A stretch of DNA of 64,000 bases from Lachnospiraceae bacterium NC2004 (GCA_000621905.1 JHXB01000009.1:1-64000), one strand, 5' to 3'. Positions 28,611 to 37,684 are shown, counted from the stretch's first letter. Notes: generated from the sequence alone by a model not told the origin. Numbers and translations are program-made.

Positions 28611-28626
28611 TGTTTCACGTGAAACA
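28611..28626. promoter_or_regulatory. parS: parS site 6
   Basis: Perfect TGTTTCACGTGAAACA, again directly after GGTGG hairpin (about 28514), REP core (about 28559) and TTGACCTTC stem. An extra GGTGG hairpin follows at about 28654-28672. Confidence 0.92.
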
Positions 28627-28801
28627 TTTCTAACATATAAAATATTATTTCACTCAGGGTGGTGAAACCACCGAAATATAGTTTATTTAATCAATTTGTT
28701 TTATTAATGATTATTTTCTAGAATTAATCTAATATTAATCTTTCTTAAAGGACTGTTTAATTTAACAATGGTAATATAATACCATCAACAGCAAAGAGTT
28801 G

Positions 28802-28831
28802 TTGACAAATAACTGCAAAAACTAATATTAT
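28802..28831 (+). promoter_or_regulatory. probable promoter of the DUF4342/two-component operon
   Basis: TTGACA at 28802-28807, an 18-bp spacer and TATTAT at 28826-28831, about 25 bp before the start codon. Confidence 0.6.
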
Positions 28832-28854
28832 ATTTAAGAAAAGAGGTAATCATT

Positions 28855-29376
28855 ATGGAAAGATTAGAGAAAGTTGAGAAGTTAAGAAGTAAGGCAAATG
28901 TTAGCTACGAGGAGGCTAAGGAAGCATTGGATGCATGTAATGATGATATCCTTGATGCTATGGTTTATTTAGAAAAGAATGGTAAAGTTAAAAAGCCTAA
29001 TACAGATGTCTATACAACCAATTATGAGGATGACAATAAGTACCAGGATGTTAAGGGTACTGTTGAGGAACAGAACAAGAAGGATAAGACTTTTGGACAG
29101 AAGATTAAGTCCGCTTTCCTTATTGTCGTTGATAAGTTAAAAAACAATTCTCTTAGAATTGAAAGACATGGTGAGGAACTTGTTATTCCTTTATGGGGTG
29201 TTCTTATTATATTCCTTCTTGCATGGCACCTTGCATTGATCGCTATCGTTATTTCATTCTTCTTTAACTGCCGTTACAGTGTTATCGGTAAGGATGATAT
29301 GAAGGGTGTTAATGATGTTATGAGTAAGGCATCTGATGCTGCTGATCATGTTAAGGATGAGTTTAATAAATTATAA
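28855..29376 (+). CDS. DUF4342 membrane protein with UBA-like N-terminus
   Basis: The 173-residue protein begins with a UBA/TS-N-like three-helix segment (EKLRSKANVSYEEAKEALDA, near residues 8-40). A charged linker follows. Residues about 95-150 match DUF4342: LRIERHGEELVIPLWGVLI, a membrane hairpin, then CRYSVIGKDD. The C-terminal tail is helical. The function of the family is unknown. It lies 23 bp upstream of a response regulator and sensor kinase, so it may take part in or be controlled by that system. Confidence 0.8.
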   Translation: MERLEKVEKLRSKANVSYEEAKEALDACNDDILDAMVYLEKNGKVKKPNTDVYTTNYEDDNKYQDVKGTVEEQNKKDKTFGQKIKSAFLIVVDKLKNNSLRIERHGEELVIPLWGVLIIFLLAWHLALIAIVISFFFNCRYSVIGKDDMKGVNDVMSKASDAADHVKDEFNKL

Positions 29377-29399
29377 TTATATTTGATAAGGAGAAGACT

Positions 29400-30110
29400 A
29401 TGGAAGCATATATACTTGTAGTTGAAGATGAAGAGAAACTTGCAAGGTTTATCGAGCTTGAATTAAATCATGAGGGTTATAAGATTGACAAGGCGCATGA
29501 TGGTAGAATTGCTCTTGATATGGCTCTTGAAAATGATTATGATTTGATTTTGCTTGATATTATGCTTCCCGGTCTTAATGGACTTGAGGTTCTTAGAAGA
29601 CTTGGCAAGGAGAAAGATACTCCTGTCATTCTTCTTACCGCTAGAGATGCAGTTATGGATAAGGTTTCGGGATTAGATCAAGGTGCTGTTGACTATATTA
29701 CGAAACCTTTTGCTATTGAGGAACTTCTCGCCAGAATAAGAGTTGCAATTAAACTTTACAGTAAAATTAGTCGCTCTGATGATAATTCAAATGATAAAGA
29801 AGATGGTGAGGGTATTTATAGATGGAATGGACTTGTTCTTGATACTTTAAAGCACCTTGCCACTTATGATGGAGAAGAGATTGAACTGACTAATAGAGAG
29901 TTTATTATGCTTGAGAGCTTACTTAGAAATATTGATATTGTCATGAATAGAGATGAACTTCTATTAGAGGTATGTGGATATGACTATATTGGTGAGACCA
30001 ACATAATCGACGTTTATGTCAGACATATAAGAACTAAGATTGATGAACATTTCGGTGTTAAAATGATACAGACTGTCAGGGGAGTTGGGTACGTCATCAG
30101 AGGTGAATAG
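29400..30110 (+). CDS. OmpR-family response regulator
   Basis: The 236-residue protein has a receiver domain with acidic pocket EDE near residue 9, phospho-acceptor Asp53 in LILLDIMLPG, Thr in LLTARD and Lys in ITKPF. It has a C-terminal winged helix (LTNREFIMLESLLRN; VYVRHIRTKID; TVRGVGYVIRGE). It is paired with the kinase encoded 19 bp downstream. Its target genes cannot be read from the sequence. Confidence 0.95.
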   Translation: MEAYILVVEDEEKLARFIELELNHEGYKIDKAHDGRIALDMALENDYDLILLDIMLPGLNGLEVLRRLGKEKDTPVILLTARDAVMDKVSGLDQGAVDYITKPFAIEELLARIRVAIKLYSKISRSDDNSNDKEDGEGIYRWNGLVLDTLKHLATYDGEEIELTNREFIMLESLLRNIDIVMNRDELLLEVCGYDYIGETNIIDVYVRHIRTKIDEHFGVKMIQTVRGVGYVIRGE

Positions 30111-30129
30111 TATTCTATAAGGTGAGATT

Positions 30130-31380
30130 ATGGGTAAAAAACACAAGACTGATAAAAAAGTTACCTCTATTACGAGAAAACTATATGTAAGAAGTCTTCT
30201 TAGTAGAATATCATCCTTAGTTATTATGGATATTCTTTTATTCATTCTTGCATTTTTTGGATGGATATATATGCAGGAAAGCATAAGAATTAACAGTTTT
30301 TCTTGGAATAGAGACAGATCTTTTATAAATAAAACTAAGCATATATACTACATTGTTAAAGATAAGCATGAAGAGTTGATAAATGTTGATGCAACTCAAT
30401 TTATTCATGGGCTGATTCTATTTATTGTAGTTGTAATTATTGTTCAATTTATTATTGGTTTGACTATTTATTCTGCAAATGAAAGAAGACGCATTAGGAA
30501 GATTCTTAGTCCTATTAATGAGATGGCTCTTAAAGCTGATGAAATCAACATGCTTACCAGCATTAACAGTATAGATAAGTATACAGAACTTGAAAATGCT
30601 ATCGATAAGATTAGTCTTGAAAGTACGAGACCTTTATCGTGCGGAGATTCGGATCTTGCCGGAATAGAGGCTGCCGTTAATAACCTCATTATTAGAATGA
30701 GAGAATCTTATAAGCAACAGACCAGATTTGTGGATGATGCTTCGCATGAACTAAGAACTCCTATTGCTGTTATCAAAGGTTATACTGATATGCTTAAAAG
30801 ATGGGGAAGTTCTGATCCTAAAGTTCTCGAAGAAGGTATTGATGCTATCTCACAGGAAATTGAGCATATGAATACTTTAGTTGAACAGTTACTTTTTCTA
30901 GCAAGAGGTGATAGTGGCAGAACTGAACTTAACGTCAGTGAGATTTCACTCTTTCAATTAATGAATGAGATTTATGAAGAGTCTCTTATGATTGATGAGA
31001 GTCATATATATAAAATACTTCCATGTGATGAAGATATTACAGTAAATGTTGATACTGCTTTATTTAAACAAGCTGTTCGTATTCTTATTGATAATGCTGC
31101 TAAGTATACTTCAGATAAAGAGGAGATTAGATTATCAGTTGGTAGGATTGATTCCGACAAAGTATATGTGGAGGTTCAGGATTCCGGTATTGGAATGGTA
31201 TCTGAGGATGTTAATCATATGTTTGATAGGTTCTTCAGGTCTGATGATGTTAGATCATTTGAGGGCTCCGGACTTGGATTATCTATTGCCAAGTGGATTG
31301 TGGATAAACATAAGGGATATTTTGAAATATTATCGAGAGAAGGACTTGGGACACGTATAAGAATAATATTAAACAAATAG
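30130..31380 (+). CDS. sensor histidine kinase (HAMP, HisKA, HATPase)
   Basis: The 416-residue kinase has membrane helices near residues 24-48 and 94-116 with a short external loop. A HAMP-like linker follows, then the phospho-accepting His206 in DDASHELRTPIAV. The ATPase domain has the N box LIDNAAKYTS, G1 DSGIGM, F box MFDRFFRSD and G2 GSGLGLSIAKWIV. The small external part suggests it senses the membrane or a partner protein rather than a bulky ligand. The neighbouring DUF4342 protein is a candidate partner. Confidence 0.93.
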   Translation: MGKKHKTDKKVTSITRKLYVRSLLSRISSLVIMDILLFILAFFGWIYMQESIRINSFSWNRDRSFINKTKHIYYIVKDKHEELINVDATQFIHGLILFIVVVIIVQFIIGLTIYSANERRRIRKILSPINEMALKADEINMLTSINSIDKYTELENAIDKISLESTRPLSCGDSDLAGIEAAVNNLIIRMRESYKQQTRFVDDASHELRTPIAVIKGYTDMLKRWGSSDPKVLEEGIDAISQEIEHMNTLVEQLLFLARGDSGRTELNVSEISLFQLMNEIYEESLMIDESHIYKILPCDEDITVNVDTALFKQAVRILIDNAAKYTSDKEEIRLSVGRIDSDKVYVEVQDSGIGMVSEDVNHMFDRFFRSDDVRSFEGSGLGLSIAKWIVDKHKGYFEILSREGLGTRIRIILNK

Positions 31381-31383
31381 GGA

Positions 31384-31399
31384 TGTTTCACGTGAAACA
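31384..31399. promoter_or_regulatory. parS: parS site 7
   Basis: Perfect TGTTTCACGTGAAACA 3 bp after the kinase stop. Unlike the others it precedes rather than follows its large hairpin. Confidence 0.92.
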
Positions 31400-31416
31400 T
31401 TATCATAATTATAATA

Positions 31417-31552
31417 GAGCATAATGATTATTTTTCGGGACGTCTCTCGACTCGAAGGTGTGCAGCTCACGTTACTAAATTCGTGCATTACTTCGTATGC
31501 ACTCATTAAGTAACGAGGCACACCAACGCCCGCAAAATAAATCATTATGCTC
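31417..31552. repeat. large hairpin element, copy 9 (type A)
   Basis: Arms GAGCATAATGATTATTTT and AAAATAAATCATTATGCTC, GGGACG/CGCCCG and GGTGTG/CACACC surround the core. A trace of the type B right arm (CCATGTCTTTC) follows at 31561, and a GGTGGTGGAACCACC hairpin lies at 31616-31630. Confidence 0.8.
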
Positions 31553-31640
31553 TTTAAATTCCATGTCTTTCTTAATACTTATATAATTATATAATAATAG
31601 TAATATTTCACTCAGGGTGGTGGAACCACCGAGGGATAGT

Positions 31641-31997
31641 TTATTTTTCTAACGCCTCTCTCCAGGCGTCTTCTTTAAATCCGGTCAGTACTGTTTTATC
31701 TGTAATTAGAATAGGTCTCTTTACCAGCATTCCGTCAGTAGCAAGTAAGTCATACATTTCTTCTTCTGACATATCAGGTAATTTCTTTGATAATTCCATC
31801 TCTCTATATAACATTCCGCTTGTATTAAAGAATCTCTTTAGTGGAAGACCACTCTTCTTATGTAATTTCTTCAGGGTGGATTTATCAGGATGTTCTTCTT
31901 TTATATCCTTTAATTCGTATGTGATTCCTTTATCATCGAGCCACTTTAGTGCTTTTTTGCATGTTGAGCATTTTGAATAGCAATATACTGTTATCAT
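31641..31997 (-). CDS. ArsC/Spx-family thioredoxin-fold protein
   Basis: The 118-residue protein matches the arsenate reductase-like family that also contains Spx and YffB. It has a CSTCKKALKWL redox motif at residues 9-12, the IKEEHPDKSTLKKL region, and the conserved LVKRPILITDKTVLTGF near residue 94. Many members are not arsenate reductases and their substrate is unknown. The ATG has AGGAGG about 10 nt upstream. It is isolated and opposite to its neighbours, and the GGTGG hairpin just past its stop could terminate it. Confidence 0.85.
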   Translation of the reverse strand: MITVYCYSKCSTCKKALKWLDDKGITYELKDIKEEHPDKSTLKKLHKKSGLPLKRFFNTSGMLYREMELSKKLPDMSEEEMYDLLATDGMLVKRPILITDKTVLTGFKEDAWREALEK

Positions 31998-32089
31998 TTG
32001 CCATATACCTCCTATTAATTATTGTAAAAGTATTATATTATTTAAACATTTTATAGTCAATATTCAGCCATATTTAATCACCTTTCTTC

Positions 32090-32118
32090 TTGATTGTACC
32101 TAATAAAAGTGCTAAAAT
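32090..32118 (+). promoter_or_regulatory. probable parAB promoter
   Basis: TTGATT at 32090-32095, a 17-bp spacer and TAAAAT at 32113-32118, about 36 bp before the parA start. Confidence 0.65.
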
Positions 32119-32154
32119 ATCAAGTGCTATACTATATCTAATAGGAGTATGATT

Positions 32155-32943
32155 ATGGCTAAGCATAATGGAAGAATTATTGCAATTGCAAATCAAAAGG
32201 GTGGGGTCGGCAAGACTACTACTAGCATCAATCTTGCTGCTTGTCTTGCTGAATCAGGTTCTAAGGTTTTGGCTGTTGATATGGATCCACAGGGTCACTT
32301 GACAACAGGTCTTGGTATTGACAAGGAGAACCAGGAGTTCACAACCTATGAGCTTATCAAGGATGCTTGCAACATTGGAGAAGCCATGATTATCAATGTA
32401 GTTGATAATCTTAATCTTGTTCCGGCTAACAGAACTTTAGCCGGTATCGAGGTTGAATATGTTGGTGTTCCTAATATGCAATTCATCCTGAAGAATACAT
32501 TAAAAAGTCTTAAGGATAAGTTTGATTACATTATCATTGACTGTCCTCCTGCTTTGGGACTTCTTACTGTCAACAGTCTTGTTGCTGCTGACACCGTTCT
32601 TGTTCCAATTCAGTGTGAGTTCTTTGCGCTTGATGGTCTGTCTCAGTTACTTTACACAATCGATCTTATGAAAGAGAATCTTAATCCCGATCTTGTTATC
32701 GAGGGTATTTGCTTTACCATGTTTGATTCAAGAACCAATCTTTCATTACAGGTTGTTGAGAATGTTAAGGACAATCTTACGCAGAACATATATAAGACTG
32801 TTATTCCTAGAAATGTCAGACTTGCTGAGGCTCCTAGTCATGGGCTTCCTATTAACATTTACGATCCTAAATCAGCCGGAACAGAGGCATACAGGGAGCT
32901 TGCCAAGGAAGTTAAGAAGAATAATATCAGTAAGCTTAAATAA
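32155..32943 (+). CDS. parA: chromosome partitioning ATPase ParA (Soj)
   Basis: The 262-residue Walker-type ATPase has the deviant P-loop KGGVGKTT near residue 16, MDPQGHLTTGLG and the switch DCPPALGLLTVNS. It moves ParB-parS complexes and, in B. subtilis, also regulates DnaA. The ATG at 32155 is chosen because AGGAG lies 7 nt upstream; the ATG at 32149 is too close to it. It is followed 17 bp later by parB, with seven parS sites in the preceding 8 kb. Confidence 0.96.
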   Translation: MAKHNGRIIAIANQKGGVGKTTTSINLAACLAESGSKVLAVDMDPQGHLTTGLGIDKENQEFTTYELIKDACNIGEAMIINVVDNLNLVPANRTLAGIEVEYVGVPNMQFILKNTLKSLKDKFDYIIIDCPPALGLLTVNSLVAADTVLVPIQCEFFALDGLSQLLYTIDLMKENLNPDLVIEGICFTMFDSRTNLSLQVVENVKDNLTQNIYKTVIPRNVRLAEAPSHGLPINIYDPKSAGTEAYRELAKEVKKNNISKLK

Positions 32944-32960
32944 TATTGGAGGTTATCAAT

Positions 32961-33884
32961 ATGGCTGTTAAGAAAGGTTTAGGCATGGGTATGAACGATT
33001 TACTCGGTACATCCAATGCCGCTAAGACCAGAGCAAAGGCTACTACTAATAAAGAGGCAAATGTTAAGGCAGACGGTCAAGTTCTTGAGGTTGACATTCT
33101 TTTGGTCAATCCTAATAAGGGACAGCCTCGTAAGCAATTTAACGAGGACAAGATCAATGAACTTGCGGATTCTATCGGTGAACATGGCATTGTTCAACCT
33201 TTGATTGTTTCTCAGAAGAAAGATGCCAAGAAGAATGTATATTATCAGATTATAGCAGGTGAGAGAAGATGGAGAGCTGCTAAGATAGCAGGTCTTAAGA
33301 AGATTCCTGTTATTGTCAAAGAATATACAGAGGATGAGGAACTTCAGGTTGCTTTAATTGAGAATATTCAAAGAGAAGATTTGAATCCTATTGAGGAAGC
33401 ACTTGCTTATGATAGTCTTATCAAGAAACTTAAGATTACTCAGGATGGACTCGCAGAGAAAGTGTCTAAGAGTAGAACAGCGATTACCAATTCTTTAAGA
33501 CTTCTTAAACTTTCTAAGAAGGTTCAGAATATGGTTATCGAAGATAAGCTTTCTGCCGGACATGTAAGAGCTTTGCTTGCGATTGAAGATAAGAGTGATC
33601 AGTACGATATTGCCCAGGAAGTTTTTGATAAGGGATTATCTGTTAGAGATACAGAGAGACTTGTCAAGAGATATAAAGAGGGTAAGACTTCTGACAATAA
33701 GGAAGTTAAGAAAGATCCTAAACTTGAGGCTATTAAAGCAGCATACAAAGAGAAAGAGACAGAGATTAAGAATAAGCTTAAGACCAAAGTTACTATCAAG
33801 GATTCCGGTAACAAAGGTCAGATTGTTATATCTTACGGCAGTCTTGATGAATTTGAAAGATTATATAAGATTTTAAATAAATAA
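32961..33884 (+). CDS. parB: chromosome partitioning protein ParB (Spo0J)
   Basis: The 307-residue CTP-dependent DNA clamp binds parS. The N-terminal KKGLGMGMNDLLG is the ParA-interacting type, the CTPase motif is IIAGERRWRAAK near residue 95, ENIQREDLNPIEEA follows, then a helix-turn-helix (TQDGLAEKVSKSRTAITNSL) and a C-terminal dimerisation region. The start has TGGAGG upstream. Confidence 0.96.
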   Translation: MAVKKGLGMGMNDLLGTSNAAKTRAKATTNKEANVKADGQVLEVDILLVNPNKGQPRKQFNEDKINELADSIGEHGIVQPLIVSQKKDAKKNVYYQIIAGERRWRAAKIAGLKKIPVIVKEYTEDEELQVALIENIQREDLNPIEEALAYDSLIKKLKITQDGLAEKVSKSRTAITNSLRLLKLSKKVQNMVIEDKLSAGHVRALLAIEDKSDQYDIAQEVFDKGLSVRDTERLVKRYKEGKTSDNKEVKKDPKLEAIKAAYKEKETEIKNKLKTKVTIKDSGNKGQIVISYGSLDEFERLYKILNK

Positions 33885-33902
33885 CAGAAAGGACATAATG
33901 TT

Positions 33903-34430
33903 ATGAGTGTTATGGAGGGAAGCTTGTTTGAGTGGTTTGGAATTGACCCGGCTTATTATGTTATCGGATTGATTGCATTTGCACTTATATTATTGATTAT
34001 TATCATTGTTCAGGGTGTTAAGATTGGTAGGCTTCACAAGAGGATGGACGTGTTTATGTCCGGGGAGATTACCGAAAGTTTTGAGAAGGAGATTAAGCTT
34101 AGATTTGATCAGATAGCTGAACTTAAGGTTGTGACCGATAGACACACCGGTGAGATTAAAGAGATTAATGATTTTATTAAGTTTCCTTACTCGAAGATGG
34201 GTATTGTTAAGTACGATGCTTTTCGAGAGATGGGCGGTAATCTTAGTTTTGCTTTATGTATGCTTAATGAGAATAACGATGGTATGCTTCTCAATGCTAT
34301 GCACAGTCATGAGGGATGTTACACTTACATTAAGGAGATTATCAATGGAGAGTCTTACTTAGAACTCTCGGAGGAAGAGCAGGAGGCACTTAGTAACGCG
34401 CTTAATGTTCGTAATTATATGGATAAATAA
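33903..34430 (+). CDS. DUF4446 membrane-anchored protein
   Basis: The 175-residue protein has one N-terminal membrane helix (about residues 18-42), a coiled-coil stretch, and the conserved domain IVKYDAFREMGGNLSFALCM. DUF4446 proteins commonly follow parB in Clostridia. Function is unknown. The position 19 bp after parB suggests a role near chromosome segregation or simple cotranscription. Confidence 0.88.
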   Translation: MSVMEGSLFEWFGIDPAYYVIGLIAFALILLIIIIVQGVKIGRLHKRMDVFMSGEITESFEKEIKLRFDQIAELKVVTDRHTGEIKEINDFIKFPYSKMGIVKYDAFREMGGNLSFALCMLNENNDGMLLNAMHSHEGCYTYIKEIINGESYLELSEEEQEALSNALNVRNYMDK

Positions 34431-34478
34431 TAACATTTTATATACATCTAATATTATAAATATTAAAGGAGAAGGATT

Positions 34479-35756
34479 ATGATAGACATTAAATTTTTAA
34501 GAGAGAACCCAGATATTGTTAAGCAGAATATCAAGAACAAGTTTCAGGATAAGAAGCTTCCTCTTGTAGATGAGGTTATAGAGCTTGATAAGCAGTCTAG
34601 AGCTGCTAAGCAGGAGGCTGATGATTTAAGAGCTAACAGGAATAAGATTAGTAAGCAGATTGGTGCTTTGATGGCACAGGGCAAGAAGGAAGAGGCTGAG
34701 GAAGTTAAGAAGCAGGTTACTGAGCAGGCTAAGAGACTTGCTGAGCTTGAGGAGAAGGAAGCAGAGCTTTCTAAGAAGGTTACTGATATTATGATGACTA
34801 TTCCTAATATCATTGATCCTAGCGTTCCAATCGGTAAGGATGATTCAGAAAATGTTGAAGTTGAGAAGTTTGGTGAGCCTGTAGTTCCTGACTTTGAGAT
34901 TCCTTATCACACTGATATTATGGAGAAGCTTAACGGTATTGATCTCGACGCTGCAAGAAAAGTTGCAGGTAACGGTTTCTATTATCTTATGGGTGATATT
35001 GCTAGACTTCACAGTGCTGTCATTTCCTACGCGAGAGATTTCATGATTGACAGAGGTTTTACATACTGTATTCCTCCTTACATGATTCGTTCAAATGTTG
35101 TTACAGGCGTTATGAGTTTTGATGAGATGGATGCAATGATGTACAAGATTGAGGGTGAGGACCTTTATCTTATCGGTACTTCTGAGCATTCTATGATTGG
35201 TAGATTTATTGATACTATTATTGAGGAGCCTGAGCTACCTAAGACACTTACATCTTACTCTCCATGTTTCAGAAAAGAGAAGGGTGCTCATGGTCTTGAG
35301 GAGAGAGGAGTTTACAGAATCCATCAGTTTGAGAAGCAGGAGATGATTGTTGTCTGCAAGCCTGAGGATTCATTTACCTGGTTTGACAAATTATGGCAGA
35401 ATACTGTTGATCTTTTCAGATCACTCGATATCCCGGTAAGAACATTAGAGTGCTGTTCCGGTGATCTTGCTGATCTTAAGGTTAAGTCAGTTGACGTTGA
35501 GGCTTGGTCTCCTAGACAGAAGAAGTATTTTGAGGTTGGATCTTGCTCTAATCTTGGAGATGCGCAGGCTAGAAGGCTTAAGATTAGAATTAATGGTAAG
35601 GATGGCAAATATTTTGCTCATACTCTTAACAACACTGTTGTTGCACCTCCTCGTATGCTCATCGCATTCTTGGAGAATAACTTAAATGAGGACGGAAGCA
35701 TCAGAATTCCGGAAGTTTTAAGACCATACATGGGCGGTAAGGATGTTATAAAGTAA
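34479..35756 (+). CDS. serS: seryl-tRNA synthetase
   Basis: The 425-residue class II synthetase has the N-terminal coiled-coil tRNA arm (residues about 25-110), motif 2 with FRKEKGAHGLEERGVYRIHQF near residue 265, and motif 3 region NNTVVAPPRMLIAFLENN near 380. It loads serine on tRNA-Ser. Length is normal, and AAAGGAG precedes the ATG. Confidence 0.97.
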   Translation: MIDIKFLRENPDIVKQNIKNKFQDKKLPLVDEVIELDKQSRAAKQEADDLRANRNKISKQIGALMAQGKKEEAEEVKKQVTEQAKRLAELEEKEAELSKKVTDIMMTIPNIIDPSVPIGKDDSENVEVEKFGEPVVPDFEIPYHTDIMEKLNGIDLDAARKVAGNGFYYLMGDIARLHSAVISYARDFMIDRGFTYCIPPYMIRSNVVTGVMSFDEMDAMMYKIEGEDLYLIGTSEHSMIGRFIDTIIEEPELPKTLTSYSPCFRKEKGAHGLEERGVYRIHQFEKQEMIVVCKPEDSFTWFDKLWQNTVDLFRSLDIPVRTLECCSGDLADLKVKSVDVEAWSPRQKKYFEVGSCSNLGDAQARRLKIRINGKDGKYFAHTLNNTVVAPPRMLIAFLENNLNEDGSIRIPEVLRPYMGGKDVIK

Positions 35757-35774
35757 TTCAAGAATAAGTATCTT

Positions 35775-35802
35775 AACGGGCACTTTAGGGTGCCCGTTTT
35801 TT
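35775..35802 (+). terminator. Rho-independent terminator of serS
   Basis: AACGGGCAC and GTGCCCGTT form a strong stem followed by TTTT. Beyond it two short copies of GTTCAT-AAA-GTGTA-like sequence occur near 35810 and 35850, without further meaning that I can see. Confidence 0.85.
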
Positions 35803-35906
35803 AGTTCGTTCATGAAAATGTAAGAAGAGGCTCAATATTCGTTCATAAAAGTGTAGGGTAACATTTTAGAAGACGGATGATTGTTTTGGAAATAATAGGA
35901 TTTGAA

Positions 35907-35935
35907 TTGTTAAAAATCATTTTAAGTGGTAAAAT
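35907..35935 (+). promoter_or_regulatory. probable promoter of the transglutaminase-like gene
   Basis: TTGTTA at 35907-35912, a 17-bp spacer and TAAAAT at 35930-35935. Confidence 0.5.
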
Positions 35936-35989
35936 GATAGCAATTTATATAATACATGATATTTTAAAAAGTTACAGGGAGTGATTTAT

Positions 35990-37432
35990 ATGATGTATTT
36001 TAGGAGAATTGTAGCGTTTTTGTTGGTTATGGCTATGTCATTTTCATACGTTTCATTTGAGACGGATGATGTTTATGCTGCCAGTAAATCATGCAAATAC
36101 TTTAAGATAGCTAAGGATAATTATACCACCACTGTTGGCAAGACAATAGCGGTTAAGGCGACTACGGTTAAGGGTATAAAGGCTAAGAATATCAGGGTTG
36201 CATATAATGAGAATTTTGTAAGTATAAAGAGTGCGGTTCTTAAAGGTACTAGTCTTAAGGTTAAGATTAAGGCTATAAAGGCAGGTACAACAACGCTTAG
36301 GATTAAAGTTAAGGACAAGTCATTAAGCCTTAAGGTTAAGATTAAGAAGGTAGCTAACACCTCGCCTACTACGGCCAGCAAGGCAACTACTGAGAAGACG
36401 AAAGCTACGGAAGCTAAACCAACTACGACTGAGAAGGCAAATGCTAATACGACAACAGAGAAAGCATCAACCACACAAGTAGCTACAACTACAGAGAAGG
36501 CAACTACAACTCAGGTTGCGGCTACAACAGAGAAAGCTGATACTTCTGCAAATGCAACTACAACGGAGAAGGCGACTACAACTGAAGCAGCTACTACCGC
36601 AGCTAAAGCAACTACTACTGAATATCCTGATAATGCGAAGGAGATTCCTATTAGCGAATTTACAAGAAGGGTTGTTAAAGCATTTGTTGAGGGTAAGAGT
36701 TCGTATACATTTACCGGTGTTGTAACCGGATATGACAATTCTGAAAGTAACATTGGCAACGCTCTTGACGAAGAGTTAGAGTACACTGGAGTTGTAGGTA
36801 ATTATGGTGTTACAGGCAATTATATCAGACATTGTCACAAGATATCTATAACATCTAGTCGCTCATGGAAAGGTGAATGGTCTTATGAGTTAAATGCTTA
36901 CGAGTATACTTACACTTATAAGATTTCGTGGAATGAGGACCTTGTTAACAACGAAGCAACTGTTAATCAGGAATTATCAAGGATTATAAGTAGTCTGAAT
37001 CTTGCCGGTAAGAGTGACCTTGATAAGATTAAGACGATACATGATTACATTGCCGGAAGGTTTAAGTATGATCAGAATGATAACATTGAAAGTCACGGTT
37101 TGTACGGAGCATTAACCACCAATAAGGCAGTGTGTCAGGCTTATACTTTAATGATGCATCGACTCTTAAACATGGCTGGAATCGATAATATGTATATTGC
37201 AAGTGAAAATCATTCATGGAATCTTGTGAAGTACAATGGCATCTATTATAATCTTGATGTAACATTTGACGATCCTATTACTAACTATGGCGATACCATT
37301 AATCATGATTTCTATATGTTGTCTGATGCGGACATTATCAGAATTGATGATACGAACTCACACAATAGGATGAGTAAGTTTTTAACTGAGAGATTCTTAT
37401 CTACTTACCCTACAGCAAAAGTATCATTGTAA
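35990..37432 (+). CDS. secreted transglutaminase-like protein with Ig-like domain and Thr-rich stalk
   Basis: The roughly 480-residue protein has a signal peptide (MMYFRRIVAFLLVMAMSFSY), then an Ig-like Lys-rich domain (about 30-120). A stalk of some 85 residues built of ATTTEKA-type repeats follows. The C-terminal transglutaminase-like fold spans residues 335-440, with the triad Cys in NKAVCQAY, His in ENHSWNLV and Asp in YYNLDVTFDDP all present. Such surface cysteine enzymes act on wall or host peptides; the substrate is unknown. The ATG at 35990 or 35993 suits the AGGGAG site. Confidence 0.82.
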   Translation: MMYFRRIVAFLLVMAMSFSYVSFETDDVYAASKSCKYFKIAKDNYTTTVGKTIAVKATTVKGIKAKNIRVAYNENFVSIKSAVLKGTSLKVKIKAIKAGTTTLRIKVKDKSLSLKVKIKKVANTSPTTASKATTEKTKATEAKPTTTEKANANTTTEKASTTQVATTTEKATTTQVAATTEKADTSANATTTEKATTTEAATTAAKATTTEYPDNAKEIPISEFTRRVVKAFVEGKSSYTFTGVVTGYDNSESNIGNALDEELEYTGVVGNYGVTGNYIRHCHKISITSSRSWKGEWSYELNAYEYTYTYKISWNEDLVNNEATVNQELSRIISSLNLAGKSDLDKIKTIHDYIAGRFKYDQNDNIESHGLYGALTTNKAVCQAYTLMMHRLLNMAGIDNMYIASENHSWNLVKYNGIYYNLDVTFDDPITNYGDTINHDFYMLSDADIIRIDDTNSHNRMSKFLTERFLSTYPTAKVSL

Positions 37433-37536
37433 GATCCTTCGTCGTGATGCTCCTCAGGATGACAGTGATATGTCATTCTGAGCGGAGCGAAGAATCTTTA
37501 TAAGATCCTTCGTCGCAATGCTCCTCAGGATGACAC
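37433..37536. repeat. cluster of three REP-type copies
   Basis: Two copies of the form GATCCTTCGTCG...CTCCTCAGGATGACA flank one inverted copy GTCATTCTGAGCGGAGCGAA, just after the transglutaminase-like gene. Confidence 0.8.
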
Positions 37537-37572
37537 ATAATTACTCTGATTCTGGTGCGTTTTATGTTAGAC

Positions 37573-37601
37573 TTGTATTTTTTTTAATAAAATGGTAGAA
37601 T
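37573..37601 (+). promoter_or_regulatory. promoter of tRNA-Arg
   Basis: TTGTAT at 37573-37578, a 17-bp spacer and TAGAAT at 37596-37601, 11 bp before the tRNA. Confidence 0.6.
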
Positions 37602-37612
37602 ATACTTCGTCA

Positions 37613-37684
37613 GCTTCCGTAGTTAAACGGATATAACGGTCCCCTCCTAAGGGATTGTTGTGGGTTCGATTCCCGCCGGGAGCA
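37613..37684 (+). tRNA. tRNA-Arg (anticodon CCT)
   Basis: A 72-nt cloverleaf: acceptor GCTTCCG with CGGGAGC, anticodon loop CTCCTAA giving CCT for AGG codons, and T-arm GTGGGTTCGATTCCCGC. The acceptor stem uses some G-T pairs. Confidence 0.93.

Noticed and set aside
26000-28700. CRISPR array
   Set aside because: The repeats are long, composite, unequally spaced and differ from copy to copy. There are no uniform 28-37 bp repeats with unique spacers and no cas gene.
25773-28854. Insertion sequences or a transposase-bearing element
   Set aside because: No transposase-like coding region is present. The inverted repeats are complete hairpins rather than ends of an element, though a non-autonomous element cannot be excluded.
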